Of a stretch of 16,326 nucleotides of DNA, positions 1 to 6,285 are shown one piece after another. The stretch spans positions 1 through 16,326 of the forward strand of contig JAKAAK010000042.1 in NCBI GenBank assembly GCA_021797025.1. The letters are read 5' to 3'. The position numbers were made by a program, and so were the translations under genes. The DNA comes from Thermoplasmata archaeon (lineage in GTDB: Archaea > Thermoplasmatota > Thermoplasmata > Thermoplasmatales > Thermoplasmataceae). Position 1 is the stretch's first letter, and every line of letters begins with the position of its first letter. The notes under the pieces were generated by a model, which was given only the letters and a program-made list of their open reading frames with translations, made no database searches and was not told the DNA's origin.

Positions 1-243
1 ATAGGCATCATTATCCCTGGCCTTTTCGGTAATCAATCTTACAGTATTGTCTATATCAGCCAGCTTGAAATCGCAGATAATCTTGGAATATCTGGATAAT
101 TCCTTTACAATTTTGATTCCATTTTCAAGAATTATGGGCCAGTTCACCTTTATTGCGAATACCTTGTCGCCTACAGATTCGGCCAGGCTTATGGCAGTGT
201 CACGATCATATACATCCAGGGCAAATATAATTCTATTATCCAT
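1..243 (-). CDS. pyrF: Orotidine 5'-phosphate decarboxylase, N-terminal part (cut by window edge)
   Basis: Reading the minus strand from the ATG at 243 gives 81 open codons running off the left edge. The protein starts MDNRIIFALDV and contains CDFKLADI at residues 58-65, which matches the catalytic Asp-x-Lys-x-x-Asp signature of OMP decarboxylases. IIFALDV is the usual first strand of the TIM barrel, holding the Asp that contacts the substrate. The enzyme converts OMP to UMP in the cytoplasm, the last step of de novo UMP synthesis. It diverges from pyrE, which makes its substrate, across 77 bp. A TATA-like box centred about 26 nt before the ATG suggests a leaderless transcript. Only about a third of the usual protein is visible, so intactness cannot be judged. 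Confidence 0.9.
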   Translation of the reverse strand, partial: MDNRIIFALDVYDRDTAISLAESVGDKVFAIKVNWPIILENGIKIVKELSRYSKIICDFKLADIDNTVRLITEKARDNDAY

Positions 244-263
244 TGCATGCTATATATCTGGAT

Positions 264-275
264 TGTATAATAATT
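264..275 (-). promoter_or_regulatory. TATA-like box for pyrF
   Basis: On the minus strand TTATTATACA (274 down to 265) is centred about 26 nt before the pyrF ATG, with no Shine-Dalgarno motif between. This is the spacing expected for a leaderless archaeal transcript. It is called by eye only. Confidence 0.5.
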
Positions 276-292
276 CTACCTGTATGAATACA

Positions 293-303
293 GTTATATA
301 AAA
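293..303 (+). promoter_or_regulatory. TATA-like box for pyrE
   Basis: TTATATAAAA at 294-303 is centred about 23 nt before the pyrE ATG at 321. No Shine-Dalgarno motif precedes that ATG, so a leaderless mRNA is likely. Together with the pyrF box it forms a compact divergent promoter for the last two UMP-synthesis genes. Confidence 0.55.
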
Positions 304-320
304 ATGAATGATCAGCAGCC

Positions 321-821
321 ATGGACAGGGAAAAATTTATAGAATCTGGAATGATAAAATTCGGGGATTTTACCTTAACATCCGGAAAAAAATCCAATTA
401 TTACGTAGATATAAAGGAAGCCTGCACTGATCCACAGACACTATCAGCCATATGTGATGATCTTGCAGGAAATACAGTATATGGAACAGTGGCGGGCATG
501 GAGCTGGGAGCCGTTCCACTGATAGTCGGGGTTGCACTGAAAACCGGGAAAAAATATATTATTGTTAGAAAGGGAGAACGCACGCACGGTACAGGCAGCA
601 GGCTAGTTGGAAAGGTTGTTCCGGGAACCAGAATCGATATTATAGAGGATGTGGTGACAACAGGAAATTCCATACTGAAGACGGCGGAAGTCATAAGGGA
701 TGCAGGTGCTATAGTTGACCATGCTATATGTGTTGTTGACAGGGAATCCGGTGGGTCTGAACTGCTCAGGGAAAATGGAATCAAACTTGTATCTGTGGCA
801 AAAATATCAGAACTTTTATGA
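321..821 (+). CDS. pyrE: Orotate phosphoribosyltransferase
   Basis: The 166-residue protein is a normal length for a compact archaeal OPRTase, which joins orotate and PRPP to make OMP. Family landmarks occur in order: the orotate-contacting stretch SGKKSNYYVD (21-30), VAGMELGAVPL (57-67), the flexible catalytic loop region VRKGERTHGTG (82-92), and the PRPP-binding motif IDIIEDVVTTGNS (105-117) with its acidic pair and TTG loop. The ATG at 321 is supported by a TATA-like box about 23 nt upstream and by the family start (MDREKFIESG, then KFGDFTLTSG). It diverges from pyrF. Its last 6 nt (stop TGA 819-821) overlap the end of the convergent aIF6 gene. No PyrF domain is fused to it. Confidence 0.95.
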   Translation: MDREKFIESGMIKFGDFTLTSGKKSNYYVDIKEACTDPQTLSAICDDLAGNTVYGTVAGMELGAVPLIVGVALKTGKKYIIVRKGERTHGTGSRLVGKVVPGTRIDIIEDVVTTGNSILKTAEVIRDAGAIVDHAICVVDRESGGSELLRENGIKLVSVAKISELL

Positions 822-1472
822 GAAGGTATCGTCTATACGCCCTATTTCTATGGATGTGGTAGAGTTTCCTACCATTATGCCATTGCAGTTTGCAAGTATG
901 GAGGCACCGATATAGTAGCTTCCGTAGTTTGCTGTCCCTGTTTTAACCTGGACATGGAAGAGTTCACTGAGATTTTTTATTTCATCCTCTGTTGCTTCGG
1001 GAGAGACTAGCATGCCCTTATTATTCAGAACTGCAACGCTTCCCACGGTCTTTACTCCTGCTATTTCGGATTTGATAACCTCTACTCCCAGTGTATCTGC
1101 TATAACCTTTTCGGAGGATTCTGTGAATGATGGATGGACTATGGCAACCTTATCACTGGTTATAATATTATTGCCTATTGCATTCAGCCTGTCCTTCAGA
1201 AAAACTATTCTTCTTCCATTGAGATCGATATGTGAAAAATCATCCATGCCGGAAAGACCTGAAACTATTACACCATTTGAATTGAAAACTATCATTGTGC
1301 CAACAAGGCTAAAGTTGTCAACTATGACGCCGGCGGTTTTGACCTTAAGTATTTCCTCTATGGAGCTACGTTCATCTTCCGAAATGTTCTTAGGTACGAA
1401 TGCAAAATCATTGAATACCTTTACGTATACGCCGATGAAATCACTGTCAAATATTGATAACTTTTTAATCAT
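816..1472 (-). CDS. eif6: Translation initiation factor aIF6 (60S-type subunit anti-association factor)
   Basis: This 218-residue protein has the aIF6/eIF6 start: an initial strand, then a DFIGVYVKVFNDFAFVP segment (11-27), followed by repeating strand-helix units typical of the five-bladed pentein fold (for example VGTMIVFNSNGVIVS, AGVKTVGSVAVLNNKGMLVS and NGIMVGNSTTSIEIGRI). The family binds the large ribosomal subunit and prevents premature joining with the small subunit. It is the last gene of the S19e-PDCD5-L39e-L31e-aIF6 run and starts 4 nt after the L31e stop. I see no Shine-Dalgarno motif there, so translation is probably coupled to L31e. Its stop lies inside the end of pyrE, a 6-nt tail-to-tail overlap. 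Length is usual for the family. Confidence 0.93.
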   Translation of the reverse strand: MIKKLSIFDSDFIGVYVKVFNDFAFVPKNISEDERSSIEEILKVKTAGVIVDNFSLVGTMIVFNSNGVIVSGLSGMDDFSHIDLNGRRIVFLKDRLNAIGNNIITSDKVAIVHPSFTESSEKVIADTLGVEVIKSEIAGVKTVGSVAVLNNKGMLVSPEATEDEIKNLSELFHVQVKTGTANYGSYYIGASILANCNGIMVGNSTTSIEIGRIDDTFS

Positions 1473-1476
1473 AAAA

Positions 1477-1749
1477 TTACGGGAGAATTACTTCGGTTGT
1501 GCCATCTTCAAGTTTTATTATTTTCAGGCTGACCTTTGTCGGTATGTGCTCTCTCCCACGCTTCCATATAAATTCATTAACCTTATTGTCCACCCATATC
1601 ATTCCGGGCTCGGATTTTGTATATTTTGCAACGGCATCCTTTATTATTTCTATGGCCGTATCTGCCCTTCTTCTTCTGGATGATGCCCTTGCAGGCCTCA
1701 GTGATATAGTTATAAGCTCCTCTGTTGATAATTCATTATTTTCTACCAT
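1477..1749 (-). CDS. rpl31e: Large subunit ribosomal protein L31e
   Basis: From the ATG at 1749 the product is 90 residues, the normal size for archaeal L31e (eL31). It shows the basic family core, with LRPARASSRRRRADTAIEIIK near residue 17 followed by a segment with WVDNKVNEFIW and RGREHIP. L31e sits near the polypeptide exit tunnel of the large subunit. An upstream in-frame GTG at 1758 would add three residues. I prefer the ATG because AAGGTG (minus strand, 1761 to 1756) lies 6 nt before it and would serve as a Shine-Dalgarno motif overlapping the L39e stop codon. The gene lies between L39e and aIF6, with only 10 nt and 4 nt to its neighbours. Confidence 0.93.
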   Translation of the reverse strand: MVENNELSTEELITISLRPARASSRRRRADTAIEIIKDAVAKYTKSEPGMIWVDNKVNEFIWKRGREHIPTKVSLKIIKLEDGTTEVILP

Positions 1750-1759
1750 TGCTAACACC

Positions 1760-1915
1760 TTAAAGTTTTAAATTTGACCTTCTCCAGTTCTTTCTCTTCG
1801 GATTCTGGGTCATCTTCCTGTCGGTTCTAAGCATAACCCATCCGGGCACCCTTCTGTTTGAGTTAACGTGTTTCATTAACCTTAATTTTTTTCCAAGTGG
1901 TTTATTTTTACTCAT
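1760..1915 (-). CDS. rpl39e: Large subunit ribosomal protein L39e (51 aa)
   Basis: Translating the minus strand from the ATG at 1915 to the TAA at 1760-1762 gives 51 residues. The protein starts [15 protein letters not shown] and has [14 protein letters not shown] in the middle and [14 protein letters not shown] at the end. This is the length and very basic composition of L39e (eL39), which lines the peptide exit tunnel. The RxVPxWVMxRT and RRxWRRSxLK patterns are family hallmarks. A clear Shine-Dalgarno motif (AGGAG, minus strand 1926 to 1922) lies 6 nt before the ATG, inside the end of the PDCD5 gene, whose stop codon is 2 nt upstream of the start. Short size makes this gene easy to overlook. 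Confidence 0.93.
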   Translation of the reverse strand: MSKNKPLGKKLRLMKHVNSNRRVPGWVMLRTDRKMTQNPKRKNWRRSNLKL

Positions 1916-1917
1916 AT

Positions 1918-2262
1918 TCATCTCCTCTCTATTTTTGTTTCCCTTTTAGTTCCTATTAGACGCGATAGTATACCCTTTAATTCTTCGTCTCCTATAACCC
2001 TGTTGATTCTTCCCATGCCTGCTAACTGTATGAGCTGGTTCTCAACATTGCTTACAAGGTCGGGCTTCACAAGTTTGAGTGTACTCAATCTTTCACGTGC
2101 TTCAGTGGATAATATCTGCCTCAGGATCTGCTGCCTTCTTGCCTCTTCCTGCTCCATCTGCTTTTTGCTTTCATCATCCATCTCGTTTTGCTGCTGGGCA
2201 TTCCGCTGCATTTCCTCGAGTTTTCTCTTCCGGATATTATTTAACTCGTCATCTTCATCCAT
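1918..2262 (-). CDS. PDCD5-related DNA-binding protein
   Basis: The 114-residue protein belongs to the PDCD5/TFAR19 family. It has a charged, glutamine-rich N-terminal helix ([20 protein letters not shown], about 16-35), then the conserved core [18 protein letters not shown] (about 43-60) and a three-helix bundle with [18 protein letters not shown] and the [18 protein letters not shown] segment. Archaeal members bind DNA in vitro, but their cellular role is not firmly established. The gene sits between S19e and L39e, a position shared by many archaea. A 48-nt gap separates it from S19e and contains a TATA-like TTAATATC about 23 nt before the ATG, so an internal promoter is possible. GGTG at a suitable distance could instead be a weak ribosome-binding site. 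Confidence 0.92.
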   Translation of the reverse strand: MDEDDELNNIRKRKLEEMQRNAQQQNEMDDESKKQMEQEEARRQQILRQILSTEARERLSTLKLVKPDLVSNVENQLIQLAGMGRINRVIGDEELKGILSRLIGTKRETKIERR

Positions 2263-2310
2263 TTACAACACCAGAGTTAGATATTAATCCAATATTCATA
2301 AGATTTGTTA

Positions 2311-2763
2311 TTAAAGGTATTTTTCGAAAACCTTGTCTTTTTCGGCGAGGTTTTTCATTACCTCCTTGGCAGCCTTGTCTACCATAGACTGCCCAGCGGG
2401 TGTGAGCGACCTTCCTATTTTTGTATCATTCTTCAAATATCCGAGCTTTTCAAGAGCCTGTAATATGTTCCTCACTATATACCTGCTCCCCTCTACCGGA
2501 TGATATCTTTTTGTTCCCCTGTCCTGGCGGCCGCCGTATTCCTGGCTCAATCTTGATATGCCTATGCTGCTGTTCAGCGCAACCTTTCTCATTATGGATG
2601 CCATTCTTGTATAGTACCAGTCATCCTGTACCCATGACCTCTCCTTTCCAATACCATCCTTCAGGTAATTTACCCATTCCGGCATCTTAACATCGTTCTC
2701 CTTGAATTCTGACGCAAGCTTATTTAACAATAAATCTGCAGGAACTTCTTTAACATTCACCAT
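2311..2763 (-). CDS. rps19e: Small subunit ribosomal protein S19e
   Basis: The product is 150 residues, the normal length for S19e (eS19). Landmarks are VPADLLLNKLASEFKEN near the start, the tryptophan-containing MPEWVNYLKDGIGKER and DDWYYTRMASIMRKVAL segments, the glycine/arginine-rich loop YGGRQDRGTKRYHP (about 75-88) and the C-terminal LTPAGQSMVDKAAKEVM helix. The family has a winged-helix-like fold and sits in the head of the small subunit. It is the first gene of the translation operon running to aIF6. The ATG at 2763 has a TATA-like box 23 nt upstream (2781-2790) and no Shine-Dalgarno motif, so the operon mRNA is probably leaderless. That box overlaps the stop codon of the upstream ABC permease gene. 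Confidence 0.95.
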   Translation of the reverse strand: MVNVKEVPADLLLNKLASEFKENDVKMPEWVNYLKDGIGKERSWVQDDWYYTRMASIMRKVALNSSIGISRLSQEYGGRQDRGTKRYHPVEGSRYIVRNILQALEKLGYLKNDTKIGRSLTPAGQSMVDKAAKEVMKNLAEKDKVFEKYL

Positions 2764-2780
2764 ATTATCACGATGCAGGT

Positions 2781-2790
2781 TTATTTATAA
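2781..2790 (-). promoter_or_regulatory. TATA-like box for the S19e-PDCD5-L39e-L31e-aIF6 operon
   Basis: The minus strand reads TTATAAATAA across 2790-2781, centred 23 nt before the S19e ATG. It overlaps the TAA stop of the upstream permease gene at 2785-2787, so the ribosomal operon's promoter is embedded in the end of its neighbour. Confidence 0.55.
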
Positions 2791-4377
2791 ACTATTTATA
2801 ACATTTTCGTTATTTTTAAAAAATTTCGGTTTCATGACCATGAAAACAAGAATGATTATATTGACAGGCAAATCCATATAAACATAGTAAAATAGGGAAC
2901 GGAAAACAATAAAAGATAACCCTACGGCAAAACCCATGGATATTCCCAGGAGTATTAATGATAATATAAAAATAAAAAGCATCGGATATGTTCCGAATGA
3001 ATAATAGTTGAGGTTAGATGTTCCCGGTGGAAGTTTACTCAGAAGCCTGCTGATATTGACGTTTATTATAACGTAAAACAGGATAACCACATCTACAAAC
3101 TCGAAAAGGTCGTATATGGATATCCTTCTGGAAATTGCTGCTGTAACTATAACGAATGCGGCAGCTATTATGGAGAATATGATCAACCCGAAAATGCTTT
3201 TATAAAAGGTTATTTCCTTTTTTGTTACCGGAAGTGAATTCAGCACATCTATGCCCTTGCCTTCTACAACCAGCAGGAAAATTGCGTAAAACGATGATAC
3301 GAATTCCACCAGATAGAGCAGGGAGAAGAATCCCGAATCAAGAGCTGATGTAGTATCAACAGCAAAGAAGAATGGTATTACAAAAAGAACCGGTAGAAAT
3401 ATATAGGAAAGATTCTGTGTTTTCCTGAAAGTACTCTTTATATCCTTATTCAGAAAAGCCCTTGCCATGCCGTGTGTTTTTATGCTGGAAAATATTTTTT
3501 CACTGGAAGCATTTTCTTCCGATGTCATCAGGACCTCATAAATTTTGTACCTTATTTTTGAATAAATCAGAAGGACGATACCGAGGAATAAAAATGACAG
3601 TGAGAGTTCAAGGATCCTGTAAAGCAATGGCAGCTGGTAATTATAGAATACAATATATTCTGTGTTTATGGGAAAGGCAAAAATGCGTACATAATACGGT
3701 AATGATGATATTGCAGAGCTGACATATCCAAAATAAGCAGGATTCTCCAGAAGCAAATAAAATAGGCCAAGAAAAATGAATAATGCAAGAATACGTATAA
3801 CGTTCCTGATTGATGTGTGCTTTTTGGCTTTCCTTCCGGAGTATATAAAAAGGATTGATGATATGATAAAACTAAGCATCATGACCAGAAAAGCATATAA
3901 TAGGGCGAGAAAGATTGTTTCATAATCTCCTGTTAAAATATAGAAAAACACGGCAGATGGAAGTACCACAAAAATATATGAAGAGGAACTGTAAATGAAC
4001 CATGAGGCAAATGGCACATTTACATTAACCTTTATAGGTATCGATTTCAGAGGAGCCATTATGTTATTATTATACACCGAATTCAGAAAAACTATTGAAT
4101 TGTATATGCCTATTATGAAAAGGTAGAGGAATATTATAAGGCCGAACGATGCGAGGGCCGCAATATCCTTTTCCTCAAAATAAACGGAGTCCAGTAAAAG
4201 GAATATCATGGTGAAAAGCACCGCGTTGGATAGATAAGACATGAGGATGTTTCTCATAAAATATGACTGTTTGTTGGACGAATTTACGCTTTGCTGGAAT
4301 TTGGGGGTATCCTTTAATGCGAGGTAACGCTGCTCTACCATTATCAGTTTGCTCAGAAATAAAGTTTTATTGTTCAT
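2785..4377 (-). CDS. ABC-2 type transporter permease, about 12 membrane segments
   Basis: The 530-residue protein is almost entirely hydrophobic, with about 12 predicted membrane segments near residues 44-62, 74-98, 122-148, 154-179, 193-211, 253-273, 325-341, 349-371, 391-414, 424-441, 464-491 and 501-515. Its ATG overlaps the stop of the ABC ATPase gene in an ATGA arrangement, which strongly suggests translational coupling and a two-part transporter. The motifs LKSIPIK (110-116) and LNSLPVT (379-385) are similar and lie at comparable places in the two halves, suggesting an internally duplicated two-times-six layout. Other ABC-2 permeases of the half-size kind have about six segments. The substrate cannot be read from sequence; export of a lipid, peptide or drug-like molecule is only a guess. 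I do not recognise a named family beyond ABC-2. Confidence 0.8.
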   Translation of the reverse strand: MNNKTLFLSKLIMVEQRYLALKDTPKFQQSVNSSNKQSYFMRNILMSYLSNAVLFTMIFLLLDSVYFEEKDIAALASFGLIIFLYLFIIGIYNSIVFLNSVYNNNIMAPLKSIPIKVNVNVPFASWFIYSSSSYIFVVLPSAVFFYILTGDYETIFLALLYAFLVMMLSFIISSILFIYSGRKAKKHTSIRNVIRILALFIFLGLFYLLLENPAYFGYVSSAISSLPYYVRIFAFPINTEYIVFYNYQLPLLYRILELSLSFLFLGIVLLIYSKIRYKIYEVLMTSEENASSEKIFSSIKTHGMARAFLNKDIKSTFRKTQNLSYIFLPVLFVIPFFFAVDTTSALDSGFFSLLYLVEFVSSFYAIFLLVVEGKGIDVLNSLPVTKKEITFYKSIFGLIIFSIIAAAFVIVTAAISRRISIYDLFEFVDVVILFYVIINVNISRLLSKLPPGTSNLNYYSFGTYPMLFIFILSLILLGISMGFAVGLSFIVFRSLFYYVYMDLPVNIIILVFMVMKPKFFKNNENVINSL

Positions 4378-5147
4378 TTTATGGAATCCCTCAATGAATC
4401 GAGAAGGTTATCGAGATCTTCGTCGCCAGTTAATTTCAGGAAAATCCCTTCAAGGTCATTATTGCTGGAACCTGCCTCTCCCTTGAGCTGATCCAGATTC
4501 CCTGTGCCGGCAATATTTCCATTGTAAAGTATGGAAATTGTATCGCATACAGTTTCCGCTATTTCCATAATATGTGTGGAAAATATTACGGTTTTTCCAC
4601 TTCTGGTTATATCCTTCAACAGTTCTTTTATAATTTTCGAAGATTTAGGATCCAGCCCGTTCATACCCTCATCCATTACTATTACCTGCGGATCGTGTAT
4701 AAGAGAACCGATAATAGCAACCTTCTGCTTTGTTCCGAAAGAGAGCGATCCAATGAACTCATCAAGGTATTTGCCTATTTCCAGCGCGTTTGCAAATGCA
4801 TTTATTCTATCCTTCAGAATATTCTCATCGATTTTAAATACGGATGCGAGAAAATTGAAATATTCTATAGGTGTCAGTGATTCATAAAGTGCAGGAGTTT
4901 CCGGGATATACCCTGTTATTGATTTCACAGCGTCAGGATTTCCAGTAACAGATATGCCGTTTACCGATATATCCCCGGATGATGCAGGAAGTATGCCTGC
5001 TATTATTTTGAGGAGTGTGGTCTTTCCTGAGCCATTAGGGCCCAGAACCCCATAAATCTGGCCTCCTGGAATTGACAAATTTATACCATTGAGTGCTACT
5101 GTGGCTCCATAACGTTTATAAATATTATTTATTTCTATGGCATTCAA
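4374..5147 (-). CDS. ABC transporter ATP-binding protein (ABC-2 exporter type)
   Basis: This 257-residue nucleotide-binding subunit has Walker A GPNGSGKT (36-43), an ABC signature LSFGTKQK (135-142), Walker B VIVMDE (155-160, catalytic Glu160), D-loop NGLD (163-166) and switch His192 in STH. The signature reads SFGTK rather than the usual SGGQ, and Walker B is followed by GM instead of the common PT, but the catalytic residues remain. It should energise the permease encoded immediately downstream, with a 4-nt gene overlap. Translation probably begins at TTG (5147): no in-frame ATG exists near the N-terminus, the first strand MNAIEINNIYKRYG is complete from there, and a TATA-like box lies about 26 nt upstream. 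An ATG at 5143 is out of frame. Confidence 0.92.
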   Translation of the reverse strand: MNAIEINNIYKRYGATVALNGINLSIPGGQIYGVLGPNGSGKTTLLKIIAGILPASSGDISVNGISVTGNPDAVKSITGYIPETPALYESLTPIEYFNFLASVFKIDENILKDRINAFANALEIGKYLDEFIGSLSFGTKQKVAIIGSLIHDPQVIVMDEGMNGLDPKSSKIIKELLKDITRSGKTVIFSTHIMEIAETVCDTISILYNGNIAGTGNLDQLKGEAGSSNNDLEGIFLKLTGDEDLDNLLDSLRDSIK

Positions 5148-5168
5148 CAGTATAAATAGTGAGCGATG

Positions 5169-5178
5169 TTATAAATAT
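5169..5178 (-). promoter_or_regulatory. TATA-like box for the ABC transporter operon
   Basis: On the minus strand a TATTTATAA element lies at 5177-5169, centred about 26 nt before the TTG start of the ABC ATPase. The spacing supports the non-ATG start and a leaderless transcript. Confidence 0.5.
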
Positions 5179-5224
5179 TTTTGTTGTTTATAAGTTTTTA
5201 ATCCCATCGGACCCTGTTATGCCC

Positions 5225-6214
5225 TTATAGCAGGGATATGTGGAATATTATGTGGAATATTTCACCGGCAGAGAATGTCACGGCCGCTGCACCCAGTGCC
5301 AGCAATGCAGCCCTGAGCCCGGATTTCAGGATAGGAGTATTCAGGGAAAGTGCCACAATTGAGTTTGAAATGCCCTGTGCAACGAAAACAAAGGCGACAG
5401 CCAGAATGACTGCTAGGAATTTTGAGAAGAATATAAATGGCAATATGGGTATGACCGCACCTACAATATATGAAAGTGCAGTATTCAATGCGGAAGTTGT
5501 AGCCTCTGATGAGTAACGGTCTATCATCTGCTGGACCCCCTTGCTTTTTGAGAATATATGCTTTCTGTTAAGCATGGCAATTTTATATTCGGATTCTGAT
5601 TTCTGTGCCAGATATGCCCCCAGGGTCATGCTGAAGGTTCCGCTGAGTCCCACAACCACCCCGCTCAGTGCAATATCTATATGGCTGGTGATTATGGCAG
5701 AAAGTCCTACCAATGTGGCAAGAACCTCTACCAGCCCATCACTCATGCCGTAAAGAAAATCCCTGCTCTTCTGTATATTCTTTACACTTTTTGAAATTTT
5801 ATTTGCGAATATTTCCTCGTGTTGCATTTCTGAAACTATAAGCTCGTGAACCTTATTCCGGTAATCATCATCCTGTGTATAATTATCCAGGTATTCCTTG
5901 TATTTTTTAACTGACTGGTATTCCCCGTGCTCTAGAAGATTGATAATAAGGCTCCCACCGATTATGTTTCTTACCATTTTCATGAAAACATACTTTAACT
6001 TCCTGTATGATATCTTATTGATATTCACATTCGTTGATTTCAATGCCTGACCCCAGAAATTGGCGTGCTCATTCTCTATTGTTGCCAGTTTCCTGAAATT
6101 TTCCTTCAATTCCGGGTCCACTGTTTTTCTGTAGAGGTATGTGTAGAATACCATATCGGTTAATTCATCACGTAAAAATTTTACCTGGTATTTTGAGTTG
6201 GCATCTGAAACCAT
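5225..6214 (-). CDS. Ferritin-like domain fused to a VIT1/CCC1 family transporter
   Basis: The 329-residue protein joins two domains. Residues 1-140 look like a rubrerythrin/ferritin-like four-helix bundle with possible diiron ligands Glu17, Glu47-x-x-His50 (ENEH), Glu95 or Glu98, and Glu129-x-x-His132 (EMQH). Residues 150-329 form a VIT1/CCC1 transporter, starting with RDFLYGMSDGLVEVLATLVG, the conserved first membrane segment with its DG pair, followed by about four more hydrophobic segments. VIT proteins move Fe2+ or Mn2+ across membranes. Related ferritin-VIT fusions in bacteria (MbfA type) are known iron exporters, so export of excess iron or manganese is a reasonable inference. The gene appears to be transcribed alone from a TATA-like box 22 nt upstream. 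Confidence 0.85.
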   Translation of the reverse strand: MVSDANSKYQVKFLRDELTDMVFYTYLYRKTVDPELKENFRKLATIENEHANFWGQALKSTNVNINKISYRKLKYVFMKMVRNIIGGSLIINLLEHGEYQSVKKYKEYLDNYTQDDDYRNKVHELIVSEMQHEEIFANKISKSVKNIQKSRDFLYGMSDGLVEVLATLVGLSAIITSHIDIALSGVVVGLSGTFSMTLGAYLAQKSESEYKIAMLNRKHIFSKSKGVQQMIDRYSSEATTSALNTALSYIVGAVIPILPFIFFSKFLAVILAVAFVFVAQGISNSIVALSLNTPILKSGLRAALLALGAAAVTFSAGEIFHIIFHISLL

Positions 6215-6230
6215 AGAATGTTATAATATA

Positions 6231-6240
6231 ATTATATAAA
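6231..6240 (-). promoter_or_regulatory. TATA-like box for the ferritin/VIT gene
   Basis: TTTATATAAT on the minus strand (6240-6231) is centred about 22 nt before the ATG at 6214. The surrounding 20 bp are almost pure A/T, so the exact box is uncertain. Confidence 0.5.
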
Positions 6241-6285
6241 AGTCCTTTCAGAAAGTTCGGCATACCTATTGAGGTGCGATCCGGA

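Noticed and set aside
401..784. 127-codon minus-strand open frame
   Set aside because: It is antisense to pyrE, which has all OPRTase motifs; the serine/proline-rich translation is typical of a shadow frame.
1012..1683. Long open frame (223 codons) on the plus strand
   Set aside because: It is antisense to aIF6 and L31e, both with clear family signatures, and its translation has low-complexity, shadow-like composition.
1477..1758. GTG start for L31e at 1758
   Set aside because: The GTG lies inside the AAGGTG Shine-Dalgarno motif that correctly precedes the ATG at 1749.
6245..6255. CTTTC-A-GAAAG palindrome between the ATPase and ferritin/VIT genes
   Set aside because: Five-base arms in A/T-rich DNA are expected by chance and no second copy was seen nearby.
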